From positions 1-48,672 of the IMG/VR virus record IMGVR_UViG_3300028176_000006: DNA of 48,672 bases. One strand, 5' to 3'. The translations under genes were made by a program, and so were the position numbers. Below are positions 38,482 to 47,241 of this stretch, piece after piece; position 1 is the stretch's first letter; every line of letters starts with the position of its first letter. This DNA comes from a virus. The notes below the pieces were generated by a model. It saw nothing but the letters and a program-made list of their open reading frames with translations. It did not search any database and was not told where the DNA came from.

Positions 38482-39674
38482 TACCTCTTATCCAATCGCT
38501 TTATTGCTTCCAACCTATCAGCGTCTGTCATCTCTTTAGAAGTAGCCAAAGCATCTGAAACCTGCTTAAGAGTCCACCCATCACTATCCATTCTTGCCTT
38601 GCCCCAAGTATATCCAATTTTTACTGCGCTTTCATTTATTGTAGATTCGTTTGCAGACCGAACAAGTCCTCTGCCTGTATCGGCAATGGTTGGTTCTTCG
38701 GCACTGTATGATATACTGCCTTCAGTTCTTTTTCTAAACCATCCTTTGTCCTCTATCGACACCTCAGGTTTCAAAGGTTGAGCAATACCACGTATAACTG
38801 CTTTTTGTTTATCAGTTAAACTAGGATCAGAAAGTAAAGTGCCTTGATTAATCATTAGTCTGTCATACATCTGCTCGGCAAGTTTCAAATCATCTACATT
38901 ATATTTACCTTTTTTGTCTGGAACTACTGACTGAATAAATTCCATATAATCTTTTTGACCATCAATGTATGATTTAACTAATGGACTAGCTCCTTCAGAT
39001 GCTTTATCTAAATCCCTCATTCTAGCATCAACAAGATTGGCTCTATCGTTACGACCCATCTCATTCATGGTAGCGATATCCCACTGATTAGCTATGGATT
39101 TGTTTAGTCTTGTTGACATACCTGCTTGTTCAATTCCAACAATTTCTTTACGACCCTGCTGCTCAGCAACAAATTTCTTCATGCCGAGCTCAGATTCAAC
39201 ACCTGCCATTTCTAACTTACCAGCTTGCTGAATATTCTGCTCATATCCAAAGGTTCTTTTATCAACAGCATCTTTAGCTTTATAACCCTTTATGTCATAG
39301 TCATACTCAATCTCTTTTGTAGCCCTTTCGTATGCTAGTTTATTTTCAGGATCACTAAGTGCCATGTCGTTCAGTATCTTCATGGTGCTTGCCTTTGAAT
39401 TTTCCATAGATATTTGAGCAGACTTAAAAGCTATTTCTTCTGTTGCTTGATGACTTCTCTCTACTTCATCCTGCTTGCGAACATCTAGCTCATGAGCCCT
39501 CTCGCCTTTGAGCATAGATATTACTTTATCTGCCATCTTGATTTTGTTTTCTTGCTCAGCTAGTTCCTTTTCTTCAAGCTCTTTCTTTCTAGTTGACAGA
39601 CCTTTGGCAAGACCAGAGATGATTGCAAGCTCTTTACTTGGTGCTAGTTTACTTGTTGCTACTGTTCCTGCCAT
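38481..39674 (-). CDS. Internal virion protein, coiled-coil, 397 aa
   Basis: I use ATG 39674, five nt after GGAGGTGA; the longer frame from 39701 overlaps the previous gene. Residues 1-200 are rich in Lys, Glu, Gln and Ala with long heptad patterns (LSTRKKELEEKELAEQENKIKM, IEQAGMSTRLNKSIANQWDIATMNEM). The C-terminal third is more compact. By position and makeup it corresponds to the gp14/gp15-type ejection proteins of podoviruses, which leave the head with the DNA. No enzyme motif seen. Confidence 0.65.
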   Translation of the reverse strand: MAGTVATSKLAPSKELAIISGLAKGLSTRKKELEEKELAEQENKIKMADKVISMLKGERAHELDVRKQDEVERSHQATEEIAFKSAQISMENSKASTMKILNDMALSDPENKLAYERATKEIEYDYDIKGYKAKDAVDKRTFGYEQNIQQAGKLEMAGVESELGMKKFVAEQQGRKEIVGIEQAGMSTRLNKSIANQWDIATMNEMGRNDRANLVDARMRDLDKASEGASPLVKSYIDGQKDYMEFIQSVVPDKKGKYNVDDLKLAEQMYDRLMINQGTLLSDPSLTDKQKAVIRGIAQPLKPEVSIEDKGWFRKRTEGSISYSAEEPTIADTGRGLVRSANESTINESAVKIGYTWGKARMDSDGWTLKQVSDALATSKEMTDADRLEAIKRLDKR

Positions 39675-39675
39675 G

Positions 39676-40581
39676 TTATTCACCTCCGAATACTTCAGCA
39701 AGTATCTTACTTAGATCTATATCCTGCCCTGTGTATGGGTCTTTAACAAATTGAGAACCATAGGAAGATGCTCCACTAGTGTTAGCATTATACCAACTAG
39801 CTTGGGCAGGTGCTTCTTGTTCTGCACCACCAAATAAACTTGACATTGTAAAACCACCCTTGCTAGCTTGGTTATAATCAGACGCAGGTTGCATTGCTTC
39901 TGGATTAAAGGGGAACCCCATGCTCGAAACTCCGCCAGACATCTCTTCTGGATTAGCAGATATACCTGCTTCTGGTGCTGCTTCGGGTGAAAGACCCAAC
40001 AACTTATCAAGGAAACCAGATGAACCAATCGCTTCAGATATCAGACCCATCGACTCAGCATCACCTGCTTGCTTTGCAGCTTCCAACTGAGAGAGCTTCA
40101 AGTCAAAGTTCTTGACATCGCCCTCGTAACCCAAACCTGCAAGTTTAGCTTGCAATGCGTTTTGTGCTGACGTAGAGGCGACAGCCTCTCCAGCCTGACG
40201 AGTCATATCCTTTGTATCTTTTATTGTAGCACCAGTTCTTAATGAACCACTGCTAGCCCTTTGCTGATTCATCGTCTTAATTGATTCTCTTAACTGTCTG
40301 TTAATTATTTGACGCTGTGCTTCTGTTTGGTTACCAGCTAAATCCATGAGTTCGCCCTGAACGCCACGAATGTTTTCTCTTGCTACACCAGCAGCCTGTC
40401 TTTCCATTTTTGTGTCAAGATAATTAGCAGATAAAGATGGGTCAACCCATCCTAGTGCACCAACCTTAGCTTTCTCCCACCACCCCATTTTATTGGGCAT
40501 AGCGTTAATCTTTTGCTGGTCGGATTGGAAACCACTACCACGCCTCATTGCCTGAAGTGCAAGTGCTTTATACGCACCCAT
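39676..40581 (-). CDS. Internal virion/ejection protein, Ala/Gln/Ser-rich, 301 aa
   Basis: ATG at 40581 follows the stop of the 42-aa gene directly (TAAATG) with GGTGGTGG upstream. The N-terminal half is helical and Gln/Arg-rich (LDTKMERQAAGVARENIRGVQGELMDL, RQIINRQLRESIKTMNQQRASSGS). The C-terminal half is Gly/Ser/Ala/Pro-rich with little structure. This is the usual look of the smallest podovirus ejection protein (gp14-like). It is the first of three in a row, followed by coiled-coil and giant proteins. Confidence 0.65.
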   Translation of the reverse strand: MGAYKALALQAMRRGSGFQSDQQKINAMPNKMGWWEKAKVGALGWVDPSLSANYLDTKMERQAAGVARENIRGVQGELMDLAGNQTEAQRQIINRQLRESIKTMNQQRASSGSLRTGATIKDTKDMTRQAGEAVASTSAQNALQAKLAGLGYEGDVKNFDLKLSQLEAAKQAGDAESMGLISEAIGSSGFLDKLLGLSPEAAPEAGISANPEEMSGGVSSMGFPFNPEAMQPASDYNQASKGGFTMSSLFGGAEQEAPAQASWYNANTSGASSYGSQFVKDPYTGQDIDLSKILAEVFGGE

Positions 40582-40710
40582 TTATTCCACCACCTGTTCT
40601 ATTACAATACATATCTTTAGTTTATTTTCTTCTGTAACATCTAAAGATATGCTTGCATGTTTACCTACCAACTTTACAAACTCGAATACTATCTTTAGTA
40701 TTTTATCCAT
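40582..40710 (-). CDS. Small late protein, 42 aa
   Basis: ATG 40710 to TAA 40584-40582, ending exactly at the next ATG. Sequence MDKILKIVFEFVKLVGKH then ASISLDVTEENKLKICIVIEQVVE: an amphipathic helix followed by two strands. The ribosome site is weak (GAGGACGG about 14 nt upstream). Perfect abutment with both neighbours supports it as a real small gene. Confidence 0.5.
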   Translation of the reverse strand: MDKILKIVFEFVKLVGKHASISLDVTEENKLKICIVIEQVVE

Positions 40711-40711
40711 T

Positions 40712-40855
40712 TTATTTATCCGTCCTCATTACATGAACCTGTGTTATAGTTGTAGGGGTTGCATAAGTTTTAGTTAATACCTCTTTCCTGTCTGGAGGGC
40801 TATGTCTATCCGCTAACGATTTAATCTGTCTTGGTTTCTTATTCTTTCTAGGCAA
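40712..40855 (-). CDS. Possible small basic late protein, 47 aa
   Basis: TTG start at 40855 overlaps the end of the membrane protein gene, with AAGGGGTGG about 10 nt upstream, and ends TAA at 40714-40712, one base before the next ATG. Strongly basic (MPRKNKKPRQIKSLADRH, then SPPDRKEVLTKTYATPTT). It fills a gap of 130 nt exactly, which is why I list it, but the TTG start leaves doubt. Confidence 0.4.
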   Translation of the reverse strand: MPRKNKKPRQIKSLADRHSPPDRKEVLTKTYATPTTITQVHVMRTDK

Positions 40856-41087
40856 AGATGCCACCACCCCTTAATATCAATCCTACTACATACCCAATAG
40901 GAAAACCTATCATCCATCCCCGAACATCTAAATAACTGTTATCTTTTATACGCCAATCTTCTAATGTTTCGTAAAAGAAAAATCCAGCTGAAAATAATAT
41001 TCCAGCCGTGCAACTGAATGGCGTAAATACACCTGACAAAAATCCATGAGGAATATGTATAATCATTCTTACTGTGTTATTCAACAT
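40848..41087 (-). CDS. Small membrane protein with two or three hydrophobic segments, 79 aa
   Basis: ATG at 41087 with GAGGT seven nt upstream. Hydrophobic stretches FLSGVFTPFSCTAGILFSAGFFFYE and WMIGFPIGYVVGLILRGGGI flank a charged loop (LEDWRIKDNSYLDVRG). Size and topology fit a phage holin, or a membrane part of the ejection machinery given its place between the nozzle and the ejection proteins. No family recognised. With the genes at 5324 and 44747 it is one of three candidates for the holin that the endolysin needs. Confidence 0.6.
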   Translation of the reverse strand: MLNNTVRMIIHIPHGFLSGVFTPFSCTAGILFSAGFFFYETLEDWRIKDNSYLDVRGWMIGFPIGYVVGLILRGGGIFA

Positions 41088-41091
41088 TACA

Positions 41092-42924
41092 CTACCTCAG
41101 TGGTTGCTTTAGATATCTTAATACCAATCGTTCTATTTCACCACTCTGAAAATAAAACGAGAAAGAACAAAGTCTGGATGGCTCTCCCATTAAGTCAGTT
41201 TCGTATTCATTGGATGGAATAGCAAAGTTGTCATACGGTTGTTCACTGTTCTCATTATACATTTGTATAGTGAAGAAGCCTGATTGGTCTTTGGCATAGA
41301 CATCCAACTTTCGTGGAAGCCCAATAAGGTGTCCATCAGATAAATCTATCCAATGAAATCTGAAGTAAGAATCAATTTCTACATCATCATTATCATACTT
41401 GCAGTCTGGTTCATAATACCTATTAATATATCCCGCTTTACCACCTAGAAGATAACCATTGCTGTCAACTAAGAAGCACTTTGGATTAACGTTAGTATCA
41501 TTTACCCATGCATTAGTTGAAAGGTTACAGACCCAAGCATTACCTGATTGAGGTGCAAGAACATAATACAGTATTCCATCTTCTGCACGATAGATTCCAC
41601 CTGCTACATCATCCAATCCAATGATAGAATCTGCAACCTGATTACTTATACACTGGAGTCCCGTGTTTCTGCTGATTTTATAAACGCCATGAACCTTTGA
41701 GTAAAAGATTAAAGCATCGCCAATAGATACAAGGCTTCTAGGTGATGTGCATCCGACTCCCAAATCAGTTTGATTTGGTGTCTGGTCGCCGCCAACCTCT
41801 ACTTGAATTATTGGAACAGCATCGGGGTCGCCTGTTATCGACCAAACTGAACGATTCTTGAATACGAGTAGTGAATTGCCAAGCACCCCACAAATAGTAA
41901 TAACATCCCCATCATCCCTCTTTATGTCTATCCATGAATCATCATCTACTTCTTCGGGTCTACCAAGTTCGGAATACCAAAGTAGTGATGGGTCAAAGTC
42001 CTCACGAATCCAATACATTCTATCATGATAGACTATTGGTTTATTAGCTCCAGCAAAACGAGATATAGAATTCTCAAGTATTTCTTCTGTATGGTATGTC
42101 CTAAGAACTTCATCAGATATATTATCATCATCAGAACTGTTTGCATTTGGAACAGAGAACAATCTAAAGTATTGCGTGTTAGGCGATAAGGGGTCGGTAT
42201 ATGTTTCAGTTGCCCATATTTCTATTCCATTTGTATTCACATCACCAGATGTAACGTATTCTATATTAACAAGTTTATTTACCAACAACGCTGTCGGTTG
42301 TGCGGTATAAAATTCAGACTTATAGGTTATTAAATCTACACCAGCAACTTTATGAACATATCTATATTTGTAATCTCTGTATCCATTCAAAGCACCAGTA
42401 TCATAAGTCAATGCCAAAGGAACTGATGGAGCAGTGATATCATCATCCATCGTGAGTAAAGTAGTTCCAGATGTTGTTCCATCTGTCTTTACAATTTCAT
42501 GACCATTAGCAATATACATATAATCTAAATAAGTGCAACACCAGATATCATCATCTGTTAAAGTAAAGGCTAACGCATCTGTTATATCCCATTCAGTATC
42601 ATCGGCATATCCATCCCAAAGATAAAGTTTGTCCTCAGCACCGAAGATGTAACACGAATAAGTAGCTATTGCGCCGCCAACTGCATTGTATTGACGCACA
42701 TACTGATAAAGTCCGTTGATAACCTCATCAACATAGACATCATACTCGCCATAATCGGTTAGATAGAACTGACCTTTTCTTTTCTTTATAGAACCATCAG
42801 ATACCCTGACATTACGTGCCTCTAAGAATGACCCTATTGACGCTTCGCCTCTGGATATAGCTGTTATAATACCAAAGGCAAACTTATCAATAGTTCTATA
42901 ATAGAAACCTCCGCCTCTTCTCAT
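41092..42924 (-). CDS. Tail nozzle protein (beta-propeller, T7 gp12/P22 gp10-like)
   Basis: 610 aa, ATG at 42924 overlapping the previous stop (ATGA). Starts with a hub-like segment (GEASIGSFLEARNVRVSDGSIKKRKG) typical of podovirus tail tubular protein B, where ARN plus R near the start is common. Repeats of W- and G-containing four-strand blades follow (KLYLWDGYADDTEWDIT, DYMYIANGHEIVKTDG, RMYWIREDFDPSLLWYSELG, VFKNRSVWSITGD, DALIFYSKVHGVYKISR, YLLGGKAGYINRYYEP). This is a propeller that closes the tail end and stabilises packaged DNA. Length fits the P22 gp10/T7 gp12 range. Six copies would sit below the adaptor encoded two genes upstream. Confidence 0.75.
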   Translation of the reverse strand: MRRGGGFYYRTIDKFAFGIITAISRGEASIGSFLEARNVRVSDGSIKKRKGQFYLTDYGEYDVYVDEVINGLYQYVRQYNAVGGAIATYSCYIFGAEDKLYLWDGYADDTEWDITDALAFTLTDDDIWCCTYLDYMYIANGHEIVKTDGTTSGTTLLTMDDDITAPSVPLALTYDTGALNGYRDYKYRYVHKVAGVDLITYKSEFYTAQPTALLVNKLVNIEYVTSGDVNTNGIEIWATETYTDPLSPNTQYFRLFSVPNANSSDDDNISDEVLRTYHTEEILENSISRFAGANKPIVYHDRMYWIREDFDPSLLWYSELGRPEEVDDDSWIDIKRDDGDVITICGVLGNSLLVFKNRSVWSITGDPDAVPIIQVEVGGDQTPNQTDLGVGCTSPRSLVSIGDALIFYSKVHGVYKISRNTGLQCISNQVADSIIGLDDVAGGIYRAEDGILYYVLAPQSGNAWVCNLSTNAWVNDTNVNPKCFLVDSNGYLLGGKAGYINRYYEPDCKYDNDDVEIDSYFRFHWIDLSDGHLIGLPRKLDVYAKDQSGFFTIQMYNENSEQPYDNFAIPSNEYETDLMGEPSRLCSFSFYFQSGEIERLVLRYLKQPLR

Positions 42925-43847
42925 TTGCTTTTATCCAATCGGTAAGTATCACTATCTTCGTGATACGTTGACGTCTCTAGAAACCAACACGGATGCCCAA
43001 TAGGATTCCAAAATCTGTGATATGTATTAGGTTTAATAACTACTGAATCGCCAGAATAATAAAGTTGGATGCTTTTGTCAATCTCGATAGCTAAAACCCC
43101 ACTTAACACAGTAAAGGTTTCGTGTTTGTTTTTGTGATAGTGCAAAGAGCATTTATGACCATAATCAGCGGTTATCATCTTTGTGCAGTAATTACCCTCT
43201 TTGGAATTGACTATCCAATACTCGGCTCCCCATACTTTTATAACTGATTCGTAGCGATAAAGAACAAATTCATCTATCGAATCGAAACACCCTAACAGTC
43301 CAAGAAGTCCGCCATATAAATCTTCAGAAGCATCGCATAGATAACATTCATCATCGCCAAACTCATTTAGTATCTGGAGCTTCTTTCCGATACCTGCTTT
43401 CTCGTATGCGAATATGTCATGGTGTCTATCGCCAACGCCTATTGAAAATGCAAGATTTATTTCGTGATTAACAGCCAAGTCCACTATTGCAAGAAACTTT
43501 GCATCAGCTTTTGATTCATCGGTCTCTTCTTCAGATACACATACTTCCCATCCGCTGACAGGAACTAGTGTTTCGAGGAATATTCTATCAGCCATAGTTT
43601 GAATTATATCCTTGACTGACTTATTACTAACCAATCCTTCTTTAATACAATTCTGCATGGTAACGAAGAATATTTCATATCCAGCATTATAAAGTAGTTT
43701 GATGGAATCAAATACACCATCACGAAACTCGACATCACTATAAGATAAACAGTAATAACAGCCGTCTTTCTTACTAGTATTGTTGTGTCTTATGACTCCA
43801 TCTAAATCTAGAAAAGCACCTCTCTTATCAAAACCCCCTGATGACAT
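42921..43847 (-). CDS. Fusion of a HAD phosphatase (GmhB-like) and a cupin domain
   Basis: 308 aa, ATG at 43847 with GGAGGAATAAA. N-terminal half: FLDLDGVIRHNN (about 12-23, HAD motif I, Asp nucleophile), FFVTMQNCIKEG (motif II Thr), IGVGDRHHDIFAYEKAGI (motif IV, G-D-x-x-x-D). The layout is that of heptose-1,7-bisphosphate or histidinol phosphatases, without the cysteine zinc loop of GmhB. C-terminal half: CSLHYHKNKHETFTVLSGVLAIEI (metal-binding His-x-His and Glu) and NTYHRFWNP, a cupin like the sugar isomerase part of ManC. Such a fusion would carry out two sugar steps. It lies between adaptor and nozzle genes and links to the HldE-like kinase at 24601. Confidence 0.8.
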   Translation of the reverse strand: MSSGGFDKRGAFLDLDGVIRHNNTSKKDGCYYCLSYSDVEFRDGVFDSIKLLYNAGYEIFFVTMQNCIKEGLVSNKSVKDIIQTMADRIFLETLVPVSGWEVCVSEEETDESKADAKFLAIVDLAVNHEINLAFSIGVGDRHHDIFAYEKAGIGKKLQILNEFGDDECYLCDASEDLYGGLLGLLGCFDSIDEFVLYRYESVIKVWGAEYWIVNSKEGNYCTKMITADYGHKCSLHYHKNKHETFTVLSGVLAIEIDKSIQLYYSGDSVVIKPNTYHRFWNPIGHPCWFLETSTYHEDSDTYRLDKSK

Positions 43848-43848
43848 T

Positions 43849-44553
43849 TTATTCCTCCCAATTAATTCCAGCTTGTGAATTATCTACCAAGCCAAAGTTT
43901 GAAAAAGCGTTAAAATTAGAACCATCTTTAGCAACCTGCGACCTATCTTGGATAACTGTTGAAGTTGTCTCTATCGACTTGCACTCATTGATAATGCTGT
44001 TATATAGTAACAACTCCTCACTAATAACAAGTTGTTCATCAACACGCCTTGTTCTGTTGATGCACGCCTCCACTAAATGTATGTGCATTTCAGCAGGAAG
44101 AATTGGTGTATCGTTCTCACTAGTAATTCTTGGAGGTGTTCCATAGAACCACATGAAAATGTCAACTGCTTCAGTATCAAAGATGGGATAAATCCAAAGC
44201 TCTTTACGACCAGACGACTCCCACACAAAACCTTTATATGGCGTTGCTGATGTAGTTGAATCTGGTGTTGAGTGTTTGCCATAGATTTCTCTTGGTGAAG
44301 CACAAAGGTTTATTTGTCCTTCGGCACCTGCATTACTATACCAAAGATACTCAATGGAAACATAGGTGAATGGCATGAGATAACGCTGTTCAGTTGAAGA
44401 TTCAAACTTGTAGAAATCCCTAACCATTAGCTTCAATGAAGAACACATCTTCATCTGAACAACGTTGATGAGATTAATTAGCCTCTCATCATTCCAGTAT
44501 CTTTTGGAATTTATGTCCGACTGAACATAATCTATTATATCACGTATTGTCAT
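43849..44553 (-). CDS. Head-to-tail adaptor protein
   Basis: 234 aa, ATG at 44553 overlapping the previous stop (ATGA). Opens MTIRDIIDYVQSDINSKRYWND, then ERLINLINVVQMKMCSSL, the helical start of podovirus adaptor proteins (T7 gp11, P22 gp4-like), followed by a beta region (YVSIEYLWYSNAGAEGQI, KELWIYPIFDTEAVDIFMWFYG) and helices (PAEMHIHLVEACINRTRRV). Size and place before the nozzle gene support it. It would join portal (6587-8212) to nozzle. Family match is by pattern, not search. Confidence 0.6.
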   Translation of the reverse strand: MTIRDIIDYVQSDINSKRYWNDERLINLINVVQMKMCSSLKLMVRDFYKFESSTEQRYLMPFTYVSIEYLWYSNAGAEGQINLCASPREIYGKHSTPDSTTSATPYKGFVWESSGRKELWIYPIFDTEAVDIFMWFYGTPPRITSENDTPILPAEMHIHLVEACINRTRRVDEQLVISEELLLYNSIINECKSIETTSTVIQDRSQVAKDGSNFNAFSNFGLVDNSQAGINWEE

Positions 44554-44732
44554 TTTGAAAACCTTGCCTTCATTTTATTTCTTTGAAGTAGTAGTTTAGT
44601 AGCCTCTTTACCAAACCCCATTGCTTCCGATGCCATCCTTGTCTTTATAGCTTTACGAGCTAGTTCCTTTATCTTGTTCCTATCCATACCTGCGAATCTT
44701 GACTTTGCTTTATTGCTAACCTTTACTGCCAT
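44550..44732 (-). CDS. Small basic late protein, 60 aa
   Basis: ATG at 44732 with GGAGGG seven nt upstream. Very basic and helical: MAVKVSNKAKSRFAGM, then RNKIKELARKAIKTRM, then KLLLQRNKMKARFSK. Likely binds nucleic acid or acts as a small head protein. No family recognised. Stop overlaps the adaptor start, so the two are co-translated. Confidence 0.6.
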   Translation of the reverse strand: MAVKVSNKAKSRFAGMDRNKIKELARKAIKTRMASEAMGFGKEATKLLLQRNKMKARFSK

Positions 44733-44746
44733 TGTAATCCCTCCTG

Positions 44747-44938
44747 CTATTGCCGTTTGAATCTTGTTGCTACTTTGCGTAACCGTTTGAAAACTGCTAC
44801 CCTAGACACCGTTGCTATCGCATCCGATAGGTAGATGTTGGAATACCCTCCAGCACCAAATACTATCAATGCTTGCAAGAACGAGCAATTAAATACTGAG
44901 TATATAATATAAGTTAAAGTGGAAAATAATCTAATCAT
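44747..44938 (-). CDS. Small membrane protein, 63 aa
   Basis: ATG at 44938 overlaps the pyruvyltransferase gene by 8 nt. A hydrophobic segment (TLTYIIYSVFNCSFLQALIVFGAGG) is followed by a basic tail (RVAVFKRLRKVATRFKRQ). One membrane helix with a positively charged C-terminus fits a holin or a glycan-cassette membrane partner. No family recognised. Confidence 0.55.
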   Translation of the reverse strand: MIRLFSTLTYIIYSVFNCSFLQALIVFGAGGYSNIYLSDAIATVSRVAVFKRLRKVATRFKRQ

Positions 44939-45857
44939 TTATAATACTCTCGACTTTCAACAGAAAATCACTGAATAGCTCGGTCAACTCTTTTGTTCTA
45001 GTATATATATAATATCTCATACGTTCTTTATCTGCAATAAATTTCTGAAGTTCGTCTGCAAATGTTTCAGTTACTAGATGATTGTCCGTCCAATGTTGCA
45101 TATCCGAAGCATATAAAAAACGCCTAACAAACCTATGTTTAATATTAGACTCAATAGAAAAACACGGTTTATGATAAGCAAAAGACAGCACCTGCCCATG
45201 AAATCTTTTAGAGATGGTAAAAGAGCAGTTAGCATATTGGTTAAATCTAAAAGATGTATCATCATGATTGATAAAAATAGGATTGTAATCATACTTGATT
45301 AGTTCCTTTTCGATAATAGATTTGCACCTGTCAGTATAAAGCGAAACACCGACATTGTAATTATCATATTGCTCAATCCTAGAGCCAATAAACAATAGTG
45401 GGTCTGGGCAAGTAAAAGTCTTTTTCCTATCAGCACCCAATGATATAGCCATCTCTTTGTCATCTTCAGTTCTAAAACCCATTAAATCTGCACGTCCAAA
45501 TAAAGCGTGCATACTCTCTTTCCAGTCATTCCTGAAATCGAACCTATCATAATCTCTATTAAAGCCTGTGGACATAATTATTAATGGGCATGATATATAT
45601 TTGTATAGTTCTGGGTCATAAGCAAACATTACTTTGCCGATATTGGCACTATGAAAACATCCACCAGTTCCTATAATAATAGTTTCCACTCCCTCGCAAA
45701 ATTTTTCAATATCCTCTTTGGTTTTGAACGCAGACCCTTCATAGCCGACAGTTACTACATTTTTATTAGTTATTGTATTAACATACCCATGAAGGATTTT
45801 GGCTGATTTGCTATCACCTATATTCATGTGATAAGCAGCAGATACTATTTTAATCAT
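44931..45857 (-). CDS. Polysaccharide pyruvyltransferase-family protein
   Basis: 308 aa, ATG at 45857 overlapping the previous stop. N-terminal Rossmann start (IKIVSAAYHMNIGDSKSAKIL) and IIIGTGGCFHSA, then RADLMGFRTEDDKEMAISLGA and a C-terminal site CSFTISKRFHGQVLSFAYHKPCF: the S-x-R-x-H-x-x-x-x-x-A pattern of the CsaB/WcaK pyruvyltransferase family (GT-B-like). It would add pyruvate ketals, or a sugar in related members, to a surface glycan. Together with the neighbours it forms a glycan-modifying set within the virion operon. Confidence 0.75.
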   Translation of the reverse strand: MIKIVSAAYHMNIGDSKSAKILHGYVNTITNKNVVTVGYEGSAFKTKEDIEKFCEGVETIIIGTGGCFHSANIGKVMFAYDPELYKYISCPLIIMSTGFNRDYDRFDFRNDWKESMHALFGRADLMGFRTEDDKEMAISLGADRKKTFTCPDPLLFIGSRIEQYDNYNVGVSLYTDRCKSIIEKELIKYDYNPIFINHDDTSFRFNQYANCSFTISKRFHGQVLSFAYHKPCFSIESNIKHRFVRRFLYASDMQHWTDNHLVTETFADELQKFIADKERMRYYIYTRTKELTELFSDFLLKVESIIND

Positions 45858-46627
45858 AGTTTGTATGCTCCCTTTAGATACTCACCAAACTTAATCCCAT
45901 CATAATCAGTTAATGTTGTCCCGCCAGTTATTTTATTTAACCACTGTTTGACTTCATCACTAAACAAAGAGCAAGACATCCTTTGCTCTAATGGTTGTCC
46001 TACTCCCCCAGCCCAATGAAGCAGTTTAACAACTCTTGGGTCTTTGTCGTCAACAGTATAGAGTTGGTCATATCTTGCCTCTAGTCTATTCCACCACTTG
46101 CGAGAACATTCATTATACCATACTCCTGAATCTTTGTCATCAAGAACTTTTATAATATTTTTACGCTGTTTCATATTATTAAAAACATACATAAATAGTG
46201 CATTATCTTCGCAAGCCCAAGCACGGTGGGAATAGAAGAACTCTTTAATAAACTCCAAATCTCTTGATGCCCATACGCCACAATTATAATATCCATCATA
46301 TGACTGACTACGACTTACGGCTGTATCATAATCATCCATGAGCATTTCGTCGCATCTACCAGTAATGATTATATCAGCATCGAAATATAATAGTAAGTCA
46401 TATTTCTCTACCATCATTTTCTGTATTGCATAGAATAAACCGACTATAACTGGATACTTTAATGGGTGTCTCGGCTCCTGATGAACCTCTATCATGTATG
46501 GTTTCCAATCCTCAGCTATTGCGATGTGCATTGGAATATCAGGATGAAAATAATCCCACGATGCCTTGCATCTTTTAGCAAGAGGTAACATATTGTTGGC
46601 TGTTTTAACTACTGGTAATATTTTCAT
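45854..46627 (-). CDS. DXD glycosyltransferase (GT-A fold)
   Basis: 257 aa from ATG 46627 (overlaps the previous stop as ATGA, AGGAGTGAGG upstream); a longer frame has no site. MKILPVVKTANNMLPLAKRC start, then LLLYFDADIIITG (about 77-89) with the DxD metal motif, SYDGYYNCGVWASRD, and a later LLHWAGGVGQPLEQ, typical of GT8/GT34-like galactosyl or glucosyl transferases (His near the C-terminus). Donor and acceptor unknown. Works with the GT9 and methyltransferase genes beside it. Confidence 0.7.
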   Translation of the reverse strand: MKILPVVKTANNMLPLAKRCKASWDYFHPDIPMHIAIAEDWKPYMIEVHQEPRHPLKYPVIVGLFYAIQKMMVEKYDLLLYFDADIIITGRCDEMLMDDYDTAVSRSQSYDGYYNCGVWASRDLEFIKEFFYSHRAWACEDNALFMYVFNNMKQRKNIIKVLDDKDSGVWYNECSRKWWNRLEARYDQLYTVDDKDPRVVKLLHWAGGVGQPLEQRMSCSLFSDEVKQWLNKITGGTTLTDYDGIKFGEYLKGAYKL

Positions 46628-47241
46628 GGATGCCTCACTCCTAGTTGAGGATATACAAAATAATGACAAGTAGCCCACAAATTAGGAAACTTCTGGTCAA
46701 CTGCTCTTGTAACCCCTATTGTAGATCCCCACTTATAATCATCAAATACCATATAACTATCTGTAACCATCCTAGACCAAAAGAAATCAATAGCCATCTT
46801 GGTCGGTTCGTATATATCAAGATCTATATATACCAAACTAAACTTCCTGTCTGATGCATTAACAAGAGTATCCGCTATCCACCCATCATACACCTTTACT
46901 CTATCGCCAAAGATGGATAAATACTTTATAGCCTTATCTCTGTCGGATGCAAAGTTTTTCGGTTTGAGTTGAAAATTACCAGCAGCATCTCTGTCCTGTT
47001 CTGTCATTTCGGATAAACCCTGAAAAGAATCAAAGGCAAACAGTTTCTTATCTGACTTCATAACCGATGCTAACATATAAGAAGTCCCACCGGCATGACA
47101 ACCGACTTCGGCAAAATCTCCTTCTAAAGAATTACAATGAATTGCCACATTATAAAGGGCGTTCAATCTGTCAGTTGTAAGTAGAGATTTTGGTCTTACT
47201 GTTTCTCTTATACTATCAAATCCTTCATGTTTAGGAAACAT
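46624..47241 (-). CDS. TylF-like SAM-dependent O-methyltransferase
   Basis: 205 aa, ATG at 47241, overlapping the upstream gene by 11 nt. Contains DFAEVGCHAGGTSYMLASVM (SAM-binding motif I), LFAFDSFQGLSEMTEQD, then SLVYIDLDIYEPTKMAIDFFW and YMVFDDYKWGSTIGVTRAVDQ, the metal-binding D-x-D and D-D-Y pattern of macrocin O-methyltransferase (TylF) enzymes. It would methylate a sugar hydroxyl, in line with a glycan cassette. Length (about 205) is slightly shorter than TylF itself. Confidence 0.82.
   Translation of the reverse strand: MFPKHEGFDSIRETVRPKSLLTTDRLNALYNVAIHCNSLEGDFAEVGCHAGGTSYMLASVMKSDKKLFAFDSFQGLSEMTEQDRDAAGNFQLKPKNFASDRDKAIKYLSIFGDRVKVYDGWIADTLVNASDRKFSLVYIDLDIYEPTKMAIDFFWSRMVTDSYMVFDDYKWGSTIGVTRAVDQKFPNLWATCHYFVYPQLGVRHP

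Noticed and set aside
39717-40028. A 103-codon minus-strand frame inside the 301-aa ejection protein gene
   Set aside because: Alternative frame of a gene with a good start and typical composition; codon use and peptide look like shadow sequence.
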